Shown here one piece after another: positions 9,801 through 17,271 of a stretch of 59,213 nt of DNA. Made by a program: the position numbers and the translations under genes. Below the pieces are notes generated by a model, which saw only the letters and a list, made by a program, of their open reading frames with translations, searched no databases and had not been told where the DNA came from. How positions within the stretch are numbered: position 1 is the stretch's first letter; each line of letters opens with the position of its first letter. Source of the stretch: Coriobacteriaceae bacterium (lineage in GTDB: Bacteria > Actinomycetota > Coriobacteriia > Coriobacteriales > UMGS124); contig JAHZHK010000003.1 of the NCBI GenBank assembly GCA_019420325.1, positions 1,684 to 60,896 of the forward strand, in the 5' to 3' direction.

Positions 9801-11441
9801 AACGCGCTGACTGACCCGGGCAACTACGCCGTCAGCACCGTCCCCGGCACCCTGACCGTAACCGACGGCACTGAGGATGACCCCGTTGACCCTGACCTCG
9901 TCGTTGTGAAGACGCACGAGGAAGGAACCTACGGGCTGGGCGAGACGGTGGAGTTCGCCATCACCGCCACCAACATCTACGATGACGCCCGCACCATGAC
10001 GTTCGTCGAGCAAGACGGCGTCGAGATTACCGGTCAGGCCACCTTTGAGAACGTCGAGCCCGGCGCGACCGTGAGCACCACTGCACGCTACACCGTCACC
10101 GAGGGCGACATCTTGGCCGGCGGCTTTACCAACACCGTTACCGTCAGCTTCGAGGGCGGCAAGGACTTCGAGGGCAATGATGACGTTGTCGTCGACGACC
10201 CCGAGGCGCACCTCACCGTGACCAAGGTCACGACGAGCCAGCCTTTCGAGGGCAACGCGTACACGCTCGACGAAACCATCACGTATGAGGTCACCGTTAC
10301 CAACGACGGCAACCTGACCGTCGAGGGCGTCACAGTCACCGATGAGCTCGCAGACGCGATCCTGGCTGAAGGCGAGAGCGCCGAGGTTGGTACTCTGGCT
10401 CCCGGCGAGTCCGCGACGCTGCACTACAGCTACACCGTGACCGAGACCGATGTGCTGGCTGGCAAGGTCATGAACGTCGCCACCGCCACCGGTACGTCCA
10501 CCAACCCCGACGACCCCGAGGTGCCCGTCGATCCCGGCACCACCGAGGATCCCGTCGAGACCCCGCGTCCGAGTCTCTTCGCGAGCAAGACGGCCTCCGA
10601 TCCTGCTGACGGTAAGGCCTTCCAGCTCGGTGAGAAGATTGCCTACACCGTTGAGGTCATCAACAACGGTAACGTGACCATCACCGGCATTGTGGTCAGC
10701 GACAAACTCGAGGGTGCGACCCTGGATGAGGGCCAGACCGATGAGGCCATCACCCTGGCTCCCGGCGAGTCCGCGACGCTGCACTACAGCTACACCGTGA
10801 CCGAGGCCGACCTCGTTGCCGGCAATGTCACCAACGTCGCCACCGCCACCGGCACCGATCCCGAGGGCAACCCCGTGGAGACCGAGGCCACCACGACCGT
10901 GACGACCGAGGAAGCCGCAAGCTCGCTCGACGTGGCGAAGACCATCGTGTCCACGCCTGCCGACGGCAAGGCTTACGCCGAGGGCGAGACCGTGAAATTC
11001 GAGGTTGCGGTTACCAACACCGGCAACCAGACGCTCAAGAATGTCAAGGTCGTCGACAAGCTCGCCGGTGCCGTTCTGGCCCAGGGTGAAAGCGACCTGA
11101 TCGAGAGCCTGGCACCCGGCGCGTCTGCGACGCTGCACTACAGCTACACCATCACGGCTGACGACTTGGGCAAGGAGTTCAAGAACGTGGTAACCGCGAC
11201 GGCTGAGGACGGCACGACTGAAGACGGCGAGACGCCGGTCATCCCGGTTGCTCCCAGGTCCCCCGAGCCCAACCCGGACCAGCCGCCGGCTCCCAAGCCC
11301 GAGCAGCCCAAGCCTGCCATTCCCAAGACCGCTGATGAGACCCCCAGCGGCATGATGGCGATGCTGGCAAACCTCGGCCTGGCTTCCCTGGCAGCAGGTC
11401 TGGCGTGCCTGATTGTCACCCCGCGCAGGCGCGACAACTAG
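3828..11441 (+). CDS. Giant sortase-anchored surface protein with InlB-type, MBG-like and DUF7507-type repeats
   Basis: A 2,537-residue cell-wall protein. The ATG at 3828 follows GAGGAAGGTGGGG. It opens with a signal peptide (hydrophobic run ~14-36 ending ALAQG), then a low-complexity Ala/Pro/Glu/Gln stalk (~45-230, repeated AEQPA words). A beta domain and several Listeria-Bacteroides (InlB B) repeats of the form GYTLEGWYLGD follow (~350-1130). Next come MBG/YDG-like modules with KxYDGTPL words (~1220-2015), and four DUF7507/DUF11-like modules with APGESATLHYSYTVTE words (~2020-2475). The C-terminus has a Pro-rich linker, the sortase-type motif IPKTA (2498-2502), a hydrophobic segment and RRRDN. 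The second residue of the usual LPxTG is kept, but the final Gly is Ala. The role is likely adhesion. No sortase gene lies in the window. Domain borders are approximate. Confidence 0.9.
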   Translation: MKPLRRLFDPSQNVSKILAVLMSLVMVWTQMSMVPTALAQGDWGEPAADSATAGPPEGEEQDAIGAPVPEPAPQAEVAGAPEVVAEPTVEAAPAEQPAAEPAPVVEPAVEPAPAEQPAAPAEPAAEQPVAPAPAEQPAVEQPAAPAPAEQPAVEQPVAPAPAEEPAAPVEPAAPAPAEQPAAPAPAEQPAAEAAPAEQPAAEPAPAAEPEQPAYPAFLGYAHAGNITVKVTAPEGALPEGTRVLAEPVHRADVAAAVAGAVEEQGRTLEGAVALDVTLVDKDGNAIQPNGSVSVSFFNAGMGEGEAVGVYRVADDASSVEAISASQASANVQSFDVDHFSIYVVTDENPIYLATYRFHDADDTVISEQVVKNGEVLVEPGAPEIAGKTFTGWYLGESPMDFSQAVSVSTTALYDVYAQYASVLHINFYDPDRMQLMRTMVVEDHEPYDISGIKYDVDAEHSVVGWTDADGNRLTSVAVPEGADHVDVFAIVVSGVWVAFDAASGTTVDHVFVNAGEGIVLPVSTRTGYTLEGWYLGDAKVVDGATFDAPVTLTAHWTPVEVAYTVNYWQQRVTDGKDAADAAKTYEFVESAEKTAPAGSVVAGTDDKDYPGFTFNANNTQSSVTIAGDGSTIVNVYYDRVLCTVKYFKVDERQGPQFIKSFSGLYGASLKSGEWANDYYWYASYSESWWGGYTTAGSGCILLTSYDFATAGYADNADNVKDSQGVVTTCNFYGKSKQSGGTIYYYNEQADGMFALVNTVTTSGGTLTVHQKYTGYDLYKYATGRIKGDPTKAAFWTNKGDAFEDQKIDATTIYIANTLKSYNLTYHNVTGDNNKVVSVKYTAPLAPYANYVPKDPYSDGIERTFVGWYADQACTVPFDFANATMPHANVAVYAKWAVDQVTLSWDLCAPENPQPKDKGSATFDPGTRPASDFLPAGAVWGTDYTFDGWYTDDGKLFSPETRISRDTNVTGKWLYNGELYVRYNNAGTELPLDLQTYADGAKVQVASATDLVAPEGKPYFLGWVMENGTLVQPGGSFDMTRQLAGDDRVVVLTAAWGIAEAATTITFVAGDGSGEPRVNTLVNNEGVVLPSAADLGFTAPMSHGSATHTFAGWLTSDGRILKAGQQVVVDNLNEGTENILTAQWTPRTDLSYIVDYLWADTDEKVAGSKVVTGLTWGEEYSESPIPVEGYTPVLEEPVVFQLTQNEMHVFIHYYKNVELTAKSASFTYDGTEQSVTGFTCDTEGAKFDPERIAAGVQGTQVGKYDATFDKDPVGLTDMTERYFVTAAHPGTLEVTPRAVTFKGETATLPYTGSEQEICGVEALGLADGQTFELAYSAKGTLPNAETGYPGSFAGQARILAADGSDATDNYAVEYAPGTLFITAADIAGNVTIEPADVVETYDGEAHAAGTASASDANGNDVLVEYQAADGTWTADPADVAATDVADSLTVKVRASVPGVYEGYVFAEQLLSVTPRPVEVTAVSSTKAYDGTPLTCADYALGAEDFVGYEGFENVFIEGSQTLVGASGNAVVGYEFNALTDPRNYAVSTVDGTLEVTLRHVTFKGETATLPYTGSEQEICGVEALGLADGQTFELAYSAKGTLPNAETGYPGSFAGQARILAADGSDATDNYAVEYAPGTLFITAADIAGNVTIEPADVVETYDGEAHAAGTASASDANGNDVLVEYQAADGTWTADPADVAATDVADSLTVKVRASVPGVYEGYVFAEQLLTIIPRVVELTSGSASKAYDGTPLMNDTVAVTGEGWADGEGATYDMFSQLTNAGKIDNEFTYTLTENTDSSNYSVVQHLGTLTVTPASMGDFIQLTTTDVEKVYDGMPLSAGEAWIGLAEGMDAGQLPEGFLDQFALEYSADGTTWTADPVDITATDVADTMSAAGGNPVQVRVTAVGGNFADELTGTEDVAIAPRAIEVTAGSASKVYDGTPLTDGTWSVTSENGFVQLEGGEPEGFESVFVEGSQTLVGTSGNAVVGYEFNALTDPGNYAVSTVPGTLTVTDGTEDDPVDPDLVVVKTHEEGTYGLGETVEFAITATNIYDDARTMTFVEQDGVEITGQATFENVEPGATVSTTARYTVTEGDILAGGFTNTVTVSFEGGKDFEGNDDVVVDDPEAHLTVTKVTTSQPFEGNAYTLDETITYEVTVTNDGNLTVEGVTVTDELADAILAEGESAEVGTLAPGESATLHYSYTVTETDVLAGKVMNVATATGTSTNPDDPEVPVDPGTTEDPVETPRPSLFASKTASDPADGKAFQLGEKIAYTVEVINNGNVTITGIVVSDKLEGATLDEGQTDEAITLAPGESATLHYSYTVTEADLVAGNVTNVATATGTDPEGNPVETEATTTVTTEEAASSLDVAKTIVSTPADGKAYAEGETVKFEVAVTNTGNQTLKNVKVVDKLAGAVLAQGESDLIESLAPGASATLHYSYTITADDLGKEFKNVVTATAEDGTTEDGETPVIPVAPRSPEPNPDQPPAPKPEQPKPAIPKTADETPSGMMAMLANLGLASLAAGLACLIVTPRRRDN
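7719..8235 (+). repeat. 517-bp intragenic direct repeat, copy 1
   Basis: Encodes about 172 residues of the MBG-like region of the giant surface protein. It is matched by a second copy 783 bp (261 codons) downstream. I found only one difference by eye, a synonymous change in a Thr codon (ACC versus ACG). Codons here are almost exclusively G/C-ending, more so than in flanking modules of the same gene. Confidence 0.95.
8502..9018 (+). repeat. 517-bp intragenic direct repeat, copy 2
   Basis: Second copy of the 7719-8235 unit, in the same frame. The two copies are separated by a different module (8236-8501). A shorter part of that module (about 8381-8480) recurs nearly unchanged at about 9752-9850. 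This indicates repeated module shuffling or recent gene conversion. Confidence 0.95.
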
Positions 11442-11454
11442 CACGTAGGTAAGG

Positions 11455-11492
11455 CAAGGGGCACCTCGATTCGCCGTCGGGGTGCCCCCTTG
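11455..11492 (+). terminator. Hairpin after the giant surface gene
   Basis: The arms CAAGGGGCACC and GGTGCCCCCTTG pair with one bulged C, 13 bases after the stop codon. The T-tract is poor, so termination strength is uncertain. Confidence 0.55.
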
Positions 11493-11523
11493 CGCAAAGT
11501 CGAGGTCGAAAGGGGGCATCGAT

Positions 11524-11805
11524 ATGAGGGATGTGTACTGGCAGTTTCTAAAGGGGCTTTCGCGCGACGAGGCGATTGAGGTGCGCGACGCGCTTGACTC
11601 GATGCTCTCCGGCTCGGACCCCTTTGAGGGCGACGGCTCGCGCAGTCCCGCGTGCCCGCACTGCGGGTGCACGTTCGTTGTGCGCAAAGGCCGCGACCGT
11701 GCGGGCGCTCAACGCTGGCTGTGCACCCAGTGCAACCGCACCTTTGGCCTCAAGGCTTGCTGCAAGGCGGGAAGCGCGGCCGCCGAGCCATGGGGTGCCC
11801 CGTGA
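11524..11805 (+). pseudogene. Truncated IS1595-type transposase, zinc-ribbon remnant
   Basis: A 93-residue frame from an ATG preceded by AAAGGGGG. The middle has CPHCG...CTQCNRTF, two CxxC pairs spaced as in the N-terminal zinc ribbon of IS1595/ISXO2-type transposases. The arrangement KGRDRAGAQRWLC before the second pair fits that family. After the ribbon, homology stops and the frame ends in ~20 unrelated Ala/Gly-rich residues. The DDE catalytic domain is absent, so it cannot transpose alone. It sits between the surface-protein gene and the end of the pot operon. A stand-alone zinc-ribbon protein is the alternative reading. Confidence 0.55.
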
Positions 11806-11836
11806 CTGTCCGACCATCCCCGCCTTTCGGCATGAA

Positions 11837-11874
11837 AAGCGCCCCCGAGTCCAGCTGCGGACTCGGGGGCGCTT
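11837..11874 (-). terminator. Terminator of the potABCD operon
   Basis: A perfect 16-bp stem (11837-11852 with 11859-11874) has a six-base loop. On the minus strand the hairpin runs into TTTTC just after the potD stop codon. Confidence 0.85.
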
Positions 11875-11900
11875 CTGTGTGCGTGCTCTTATATCGAGGC

Positions 11901-13001
11901 TTAGTCAGCTGCGAGAATCTGGTTGTAGGCGTCGGTGTAGAGCTTCTCAACGTCGGCGTCGAGGCTGTTGAAGACCTCGCAGCGGTTGATGAGCTCCTGG
12001 TCGGGGAACACGCCGGGATCCTCGGCGATCTCGGGCTCGATCTCCTTGAGCGCCTCGGTGTTGGGCGTGGCGTACCAGATGTACTCGAAGTTCTTGAGGG
12101 CGATGTCGGGGCGGCACATGAAGTCAATCCACTTCTCGGCGTTGGCCTTGTTCTCGGCGTTGGCCGGGATGACCCAGGAGTCGACCCACACGTTGGAGCC
12201 CTCGTCGGGCACCACGTAGGCAAGGTCGGGGTTCTCCTCCTTGCAGTAGAGGTACTCGCCGGAGTAGATGCAGCCCAGGATGGCCTCGCCGCCGATCATC
12301 TTGTCACGCACCTGGTCGATGACGTAGGCCTGCACGAGGGGCTTCTGCTCGATGAGCAGGTCGCGGGCCTCGGCGATCTGGTCGGCATCGGTGGTGTTGA
12401 GCGAGTAGCCGAGCTTCTTGAGGCCCACGGCGAGAAGGTCGCGCACCGACTTCTGCATGAGGATCTCGCCCTTGTACTGCTCGTCCCACAGCACATCCCA
12501 GCTGGTGGGAGGCTCGACCACGCGCTTCGTATCGTACAGGATGCCCATGGTGCCCCAGGTGTAGGGCACGCTGAACTTGTTCTCAGGGTCGAACTGCTTG
12601 GACGTCTCAATCTGGGCGGCGGCGATGTTCTTGTAGTTGGGGATGTTGTCGAAGTTGATCTCGGCAAGGAGGCCGTTCTTGCGCATCTTGTCGATCATGT
12701 AGTCGCTGGGGCACACCACGTCGTAGACGGTCTGGCCCTGCTCGATGATGGGGTACATGATTTCGTTGGTCTCAAAGGTGTCGTAGACGACCTTAATGCC
12801 GGTCTCCTCCTCAAACAGGGAGACGACGTCCTCGTCGATGTACTCGCCCCAGTTGTACACGTAGAGCTCGCCGGAATCGGCCTTGGTGGAGTCGCCGTCG
12901 GTGGAGCTGTTGTCAGCACCGCAGCCGGAAAGGCCGGCGATAGCAGCGGTACCAGCGAGTGCGGCGCCTGCCGCCATGAACTGCCTACGAGAAATAGCCA
13001 C
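11901..13001 (-). CDS. potD: Spermidine/putrescine ABC transporter, substrate-binding lipoprotein
   Basis: A 366-residue periplasmic-type solute-binding protein, the external receptor of the PotABC importer. It starts at a GTG behind AGGAG. The N-terminus has a twin-arginine-like SRRQF motif, a hydrophobic run and the lipobox LSGC with Cys27, so it is predicted to be a lipid-anchored, possibly Tat-exported protein. The mature start LYVYNWGEYI is the classic PotD/PotF opening, and YDVVCPSDYMI lines the polyamine pocket in relatives. It is last in the four-gene operon, 11 bp after potC, and is followed by a strong terminator. The exact polyamine (spermidine or putrescine) is not decided by sequence. 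Confidence 0.95.
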   Translation of the reverse strand: MAISRRQFMAAGAALAGTAAIAGLSGCGADNSSTDGDSTKADSGELYVYNWGEYIDEDVVSLFEEETGIKVVYDTFETNEIMYPIIEQGQTVYDVVCPSDYMIDKMRKNGLLAEINFDNIPNYKNIAAAQIETSKQFDPENKFSVPYTWGTMGILYDTKRVVEPPTSWDVLWDEQYKGEILMQKSVRDLLAVGLKKLGYSLNTTDADQIAEARDLLIEQKPLVQAYVIDQVRDKMIGGEAILGCIYSGEYLYCKEENPDLAYVVPDEGSNVWVDSWVIPANAENKANAEKWIDFMCRPDIALKNFEYIWYATPNTEALKEIEPEIAEDPGVFPDQELINRCEVFNSLDADVEKLYTDAYNQILAAD

Positions 13002-13012
13002 AGTTGTTCTCC

Positions 13013-13843
13013 TTACGCGATTTCGTTGGTGGGGTCGGCCTTGAGCGCCTTGCGCTCCTTGCGCTTGATAGCTTGCTTTTCAATCCAGCCGGGGGCGAAG
13101 TTCTGCACGAGCAGTACCACGAGCACCACGACGAAGATGAGAGTGGACAGAGCGTACATGCTCGGCACGATGCCGCGACGCACCTGCGTGTAGATGAGGG
13201 TGGAGAGCGTGTCGACACCGCGCCCGCGCACGAAGTAGCTGATGACGAAGTCGTCAAGGCTCATCGTGAACGACAGCAGGAAGCCCGCCACGATGCCCGG
13301 CATGAGCTCGGGCAGAACAACTTTCATGAACGCCTTGAAGGGGCTCGCACCCAGGTCCTGTGCCGCCTCGTAGGTGCCTGCCGAGGCCGTTTTGATGCGC
13401 GGCATGATGGACAGGATGACGTAGGGGATGCAGAAGGCGATGTGCGCCACCAAAATCGAGCCGTAGCCCAGCGAGATGCCAAAGGCACCGAAGCAGATCA
13501 TGAGCGAAAGGCCCGTGACGATGTCGGCGTTGAGCATCGGGATGTTGTTGAGCGTGAGCCAGAACGTCCTGGTGGAACGGCGCATTGCCTGGATGCCGAT
13601 GCAGGCAAGAAGACCGATGATCGTGGCGACTACCGAGGCGATGAGCGCGATGGTGAGCGAGTTGTAGAGCGCGCCCATGATCTTGGGCGAGTCGAACATC
13701 TGCGCGTACCAGTCGAGCGTGAAGCCGCCCCATACCGCGCGGCTCTTGGAGGAGTTGAAGCTCAGCACCATGAGCGTGACGATGGGGGCGTACAGGAAGA
13801 GCAGGATGAGGCCCAGGTAAAGCTTGGAGCCGAACTTCTTCAT
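13013..13843 (-). CDS. potC: Spermidine/putrescine ABC transporter permease
   Basis: Inner-membrane permease of 276 residues with about six hydrophobic segments. The cytoplasmic EAA coupling loop reads EAAQDLGASPFKAF, followed by VVLPELMPGI, as expected for PotC. The N-terminal LYLGLILLFLYAPIVTLMVLSF is typical of this subunit. It lies one base downstream of potB and 11 bp upstream of potD, so the genes are almost certainly co-translated. It forms the translocation pore together with PotB. Confidence 0.95.
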   Translation of the reverse strand: MKKFGSKLYLGLILLFLYAPIVTLMVLSFNSSKSRAVWGGFTLDWYAQMFDSPKIMGALYNSLTIALIASVVATIIGLLACIGIQAMRRSTRTFWLTLNNIPMLNADIVTGLSLMICFGAFGISLGYGSILVAHIAFCIPYVILSIMPRIKTASAGTYEAAQDLGASPFKAFMKVVLPELMPGIVAGFLLSFTMSLDDFVISYFVRGRGVDTLSTLIYTQVRRGIVPSMYALSTLIFVVVLVVLLVQNFAPGWIEKQAIKRKERKALKADPTNEIA

Positions 13844-13844
13844 G

Positions 13845-14756
13845 CTAGGCCACCTTCCTGCTCGCCATGTCCGACTTGTCGAAGGCGTTCATGACGGCCA
13901 TGCTTGCCAGCACGAACACCATGAGCACGATGGACAGGCCTGCACCGGTGTTCCAGTCGTAGCTGACCGTGAACTGTTGCTCGATGAGGTTGCCGATGAG
14001 GGCTACCTTGCCGCCGCCCAAGATGTCGCTGACCACGAAGGTCGTGAGCGAGGGGACGAACACCATGGTGATGCCGCTCACGATGCCCGCGACGCTCTGG
14101 GGAATGAGCACGTGGCGCAGCGTTGCCCAGAAGTTCGCGCCCAGGTCGTGCGAGGCGTCGATGATGTCGTCGTCGATCTTGGCGAGGGCGTTGTACAGGG
14201 GCAGCACCATGAAGGGCAGGTAGTTGTACACCATGCCGAGCACCACGGCTGCAGGCGTGTTGATGATGCCGATGCCGGGAAGCCCCAGCACGCCGAGCAG
14301 GCCGTTGATGACGCCTTCCTTCTCAAGCAGCGACTGCCAGGCGATGGTGCGCAGAAGCGAGTTCATCCACATGGGGAGCACGAAGATGAACACGATCGCG
14401 CCGGCCGAGCCGTGCTTCATGCCGCGCAGGATGAGCGCTAGCGGGTAGGCCAGCAGGAGGCACACCACGGTGGCCACCACCGACAGCTCGAGTGCAAGCA
14501 CGAGCGCCTTGAAGTAGATGGGGTTGGTGATGGCCATCACGTTGTCGAGCGTGAAGTTGCCGGCCTTGTCGGTGAAGCCGCGGCTGAACATGAGTGCGAG
14601 CGGCACCACGGTGAAAATGATGATCCATGCCATGAAGGGGCCCGCCATAAGCTCACGCACAAGGCGTGACTTCGAGACGCGGGGACGCACGGGGCAGGCG
14701 AGCGCCGCCGTAGACCCTTCGCCGGCTGGAGGCTCCTTTTTGTCGAGGCTACTCAT
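13845..14756 (-). CDS. potB: Spermidine/putrescine ABC transporter permease
   Basis: Inner-membrane permease of 303 residues. A hydrophilic N-terminus of ~35 residues precedes six predicted membrane spans. The coupling-loop motif DASHDLGANFWATL, then VLIPQSVAGI, is that of PotB-type subunits, and MWMNSLLRTIAW is also characteristic. Its start overlaps the end of potA by 8 bp, indicating translational coupling. It pairs with PotC as the heterodimeric channel energised by PotA. Confidence 0.95.
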   Translation of the reverse strand: MSSLDKKEPPAGEGSTAALACPVRPRVSKSRLVRELMAGPFMAWIIIFTVVPLALMFSRGFTDKAGNFTLDNVMAITNPIYFKALVLALELSVVATVVCLLLAYPLALILRGMKHGSAGAIVFIFVLPMWMNSLLRTIAWQSLLEKEGVINGLLGVLGLPGIGIINTPAAVVLGMVYNYLPFMVLPLYNALAKIDDDIIDASHDLGANFWATLRHVLIPQSVAGIVSGITMVFVPSLTTFVVSDILGGGKVALIGNLIEQQFTVSYDWNTGAGLSIVLMVFVLASMAVMNAFDKSDMASRKVA

Positions 14757-15819
14757 TGATGAGGGCCTCCTCGTCCTCGGTCTGAGGCTTGTGCATGACC
14801 TGGATGTTCTCAGGACGCACGTAGATGCCGACCTCGGTGCCCACGGGCGTCATGTTGGTGGACTGCACGAGCCAGGTGAAGCCGCCGGCTTCCACCTCCA
14901 TCTCCCAGTGCACGCCCTTGAAGATGATGTGGCTCACGACGCCCTTGATGATGCCGCGCTCGGGCTCGACGTATTCCACGTCCTCGGGGCGAATGACGAC
15001 GTCGACCGGGCGGTTGGTGCCGAAGCCGGTGTCGATGCACTCCCAGCGCGCGCCGCACAGGGCAACCTGCTTGTCCTGCAACATGACGGCATCGATGATG
15101 TTGGAGTCGCCCACGAAGCCCGCCACGAACGCGTTGCTGGGCTCGTTGTAGATGTCCTCGGGGGTGCCGATCTGCTGGATGCGGCCCTGGTTCATGACCA
15201 CGACTGTGTCGGACATGGTGAGGGCCTCCTCCTGGTCGTGCGTGACGAAGATGAAGGAGATGCCCAGCTCGTTTTTGAGGCGGATGAGCTCGTACTGCAT
15301 GTCTTGACGCAGCTTGAGGTCGAGTGCGGAGAGCGGCTCGTCGAGAAGCAGGGCCTTGGGCTCGTTGACGATGGCGCGGGCGATGGCGACGCGCTGCTGC
15401 TGGCCGCCCGACAGGGAGTTGGGCATGCGGGAACCAAACCCGTCGAGATCGACGAGCTTGAGCGCGTAATCCACTTTGTCGGCGATGTATTTCTTACTCT
15501 TCTTCGAGATCTTGAGGCCAAAGGCGATGTTCTCGGCCACGGTCATGTGGCTGAAGAGCGAGTATTTCTGGAAGACGGTGTTGAGCGGGCGCTTGTGGGC
15601 GGGCAGCGACGTGATGTCCTTGCCTTCGAAGAGAATCTTGCCCGCGTCGGGTTGCTCAAAACCCGCGATGCAACGCAAAAGCGTTGTCTTGCCGCAGCCT
15701 GATGGGCCCAGCAAGGTGACGAACTCGTTTTGCTTGATGGATAGGTTGTAGTCGTTGAGAATGGTGTTGCCGTCGAACTCCTTGCAGATGCCTACAAGGT
15801 CTACCAGTGGAACTTCCAA
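14749..15819 (-). CDS. potA: Spermidine/putrescine ABC transporter ATPase
   Basis: ABC ATPase of 356 residues. Walker A is GPSGCGKTT (38-46), the signature is LSGGQQQR (~145), Walker B is ALLLDEP (~165), and the switch His lies in VTHDQEEAL. The C-terminal ~110 residues form a TOBE/OB-type regulatory domain, as in PotA and MalK. The start is a TTG preceded by GAGAGGAGT at five bases; no in-frame ATG fits the N-terminus better. It is the first gene of the operon, with a promoter about 50 bp upstream. It drives polyamine import through PotBC. Confidence 0.95.
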   Translation of the reverse strand: MEVPLVDLVGICKEFDGNTILNDYNLSIKQNEFVTLLGPSGCGKTTLLRCIAGFEQPDAGKILFEGKDITSLPAHKRPLNTVFQKYSLFSHMTVAENIAFGLKISKKSKKYIADKVDYALKLVDLDGFGSRMPNSLSGGQQQRVAIARAIVNEPKALLLDEPLSALDLKLRQDMQYELIRLKNELGISFIFVTHDQEEALTMSDTVVVMNQGRIQQIGTPEDIYNEPSNAFVAGFVGDSNIIDAVMLQDKQVALCGARWECIDTGFGTNRPVDVVIRPEDVEYVEPERGIIKGVVSHIIFKGVHWEMEVEAGGFTWLVQSTNMTPVGTEVGIYVRPENIQVMHKPQTEDEEALINE

Positions 15820-15867
15820 CTCTCACTCCTCTCGGCCGAGCTTATCGGGAACAATGCGCAACCGCTT

Positions 15868-15896
15868 ATTGTAGGGGTATCGAGGCCTAAACCCAA
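15868..15896 (-). promoter_or_regulatory. Candidate sigma-70-type promoter of potABCD
   Basis: On the minus strand, TTGGGT (15891-15896), a 17-bp spacer and TACAAT (15868-15873) lie about 50 bp before the potA start. The -10 element is good and the -35 weak. Confidence 0.55.
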
Positions 15897-15934
15897 CAGG
15901 GAGACGGTCAAATTTTCTTCACCTCAAAGAAAGA

Positions 15935-15960
15935 AAAGACGCCCCCGAAGGAGCGTCTTT
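15935..15960 (-). terminator. Terminator of the lipoprotein gene
   Basis: The arms AAAGACGC and GCGTCTTT enclose a short loop. On the minus strand the stem is followed by TTCTTTCTTT. It lies about 35 bp after the stop codon of the gene ending at 15994 and upstream of the potA promoter. Confidence 0.8.
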
Positions 15961-15993
15961 CAAGAGGGGCATATGGGCCGCGCAAGGGCGGTT

Positions 15994-17130
15994 TTACTTG
16001 GCGGAGGAGGAGCTTTCGGCGGTTTTCTCGACGTCTGTGTCGGCCTTGTCGGCGTCCTTGGCGGAGGCTGCCGTCTCTTCGTTGGCGGCGTCCTCGTCAG
16101 AGCTTGCCTTCTCCTCGGTCGAGCTGTTCGTGCCGCTGTCGGCTTTCTCATCAGCGGCGGCGCCCGTCTCGACGTTCGCCTTCTCCTCGGGGGCGGCATC
16201 CTTATCGTCTGCCTTGCCAGCAGAGTCGTCCACTATGGTCGCGTTGGCGGCGAGCTCGGCCAGCGTGTCGTTCATGAGGATGGTCTGCTTGAGGTAGGGC
16301 GTGCCGTAGGTCTGCGTGAGGGAGTCTAGGTCGCTGCCGTAGTGCTCCTCGAGCTCGGCGTCGTCGGCGACCCTGCCTTCCTTCTCAACGATGGCCTGGA
16401 ACGCCAGGTACATCTTGGCCTGGCTCTCGATGGTGTCCTGGTTGTTCTCTACGAGCTCGTCGGTGGTGGTGTAGCCGTACATCATCTTGATGAGGTCCTC
16501 AAGCGTGAAATTGTACTGGCTTGCCATGTAGGTGTACTGATACACCAGGTAGTCTTTGGTGTAATCGAGCAGGGTCTGGGGTACCTCGGTGAAGGCCGAG
16601 TGCTCCACCACGTAGTTTTGGATGTAGGTCTGCTTGGCGTCTTCCTGGTAGGACTCGGTGAGGGCCGCGCGCATGTCCTCGACGGTCTTCCAGCCGCGAG
16701 ACTCGGCGTAGTTCTGCTGCACCCAGTCGTCGGTGAGCTCGTCGATGCCGGCGCTGGAGACGATGGAGTCCATGCGCTTCTGCACCTTGTCGGAGACGTC
16801 GATCGCCGAGGCGGGAATCTCAATGGAGCTGTAATCGCACAGCGTGACGTAGTCGCTGGCCGTGATGCCCTTCCAGTGGCCGTTGTCGTCGAGGTCGCGG
16901 CTGAAGTCGAACGTCGGCGTGGGGACGCTGGAGGCCTGGTCCGAACCGGTATGGCCACTGTTCGACGAACTCACTGCCTGGCCCGACGAGGTGGCGACCG
17001 TAGCGGTGGTCTCCTCTTCGGTGCCTTGCGTGCTGGCATTCTGCGAACCGCAGCCCGTGAGGGCGCCGGTGGCGATGACGCTGAGGGTAAGGGCGGCGGC
17101 AAGGCCCGCCTTGGCAAGGAAGCGCTTCAT
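15994..17130 (-). CDS. Lipoprotein with trigger-factor/SurA-like chaperone domain
   Basis: A 378-residue exported protein. It has a signal peptide with lipobox ALTGC (Cys27), then a Ser/Thr-rich linker (~28-70). A helical region (~95-300) resembles trigger factor's C-terminal SurA-like domain: the segment around DYSSIEIPASAIDVSDKVQ matches the strand preceding the PPIase domain in trigger factor, and the following helices (VPQTLLDYTKDYLVYQYTYM) match the C-terminal arms. No FKBP domain is seen. The last ~75 residues are an acidic Lys/Ala/Glu/Ser-rich tail. A likely role is folding secreted proteins outside the membrane, perhaps including the large surface protein, but that is inference. It is monocistronic, with its own terminator. 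Confidence 0.65.
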   Translation of the reverse strand: MKRFLAKAGLAAALTLSVIATGALTGCGSQNASTQGTEEETTATVATSSGQAVSSSNSGHTGSDQASSVPTPTFDFSRDLDDNGHWKGITASDYVTLCDYSSIEIPASAIDVSDKVQKRMDSIVSSAGIDELTDDWVQQNYAESRGWKTVEDMRAALTESYQEDAKQTYIQNYVVEHSAFTEVPQTLLDYTKDYLVYQYTYMASQYNFTLEDLIKMMYGYTTTDELVENNQDTIESQAKMYLAFQAIVEKEGRVADDAELEEHYGSDLDSLTQTYGTPYLKQTILMNDTLAELAANATIVDDSAGKADDKDAAPEEKANVETGAAADEKADSGTNSSTEEKASSDEDAANEETAASAKDADKADTDVEKTAESSSSAK

Positions 17131-17271
17131 GGTCTCTCCTGTGCTTTTCGGTGTACGCGCCTCGTGGGCGCGTTGGGTGAGTGAACCTACTTTAGCCCGA
17201 AGAGACCCCCGCCACCCCGCACGGGGCGGCGTTGGGACAATTATGGCGAAAACGCAATGATTGGCAGATGT

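Noticed and set aside
6624..11687. A 1,687-residue open frame antisense to the giant surface protein
   Set aside because: It is a shadow of strong G/C-ending codon bias. It lacks motifs, and its Gly/Val/Asp/His-rich composition is typical of antisense frames here. The plus-strand gene has full domain evidence.
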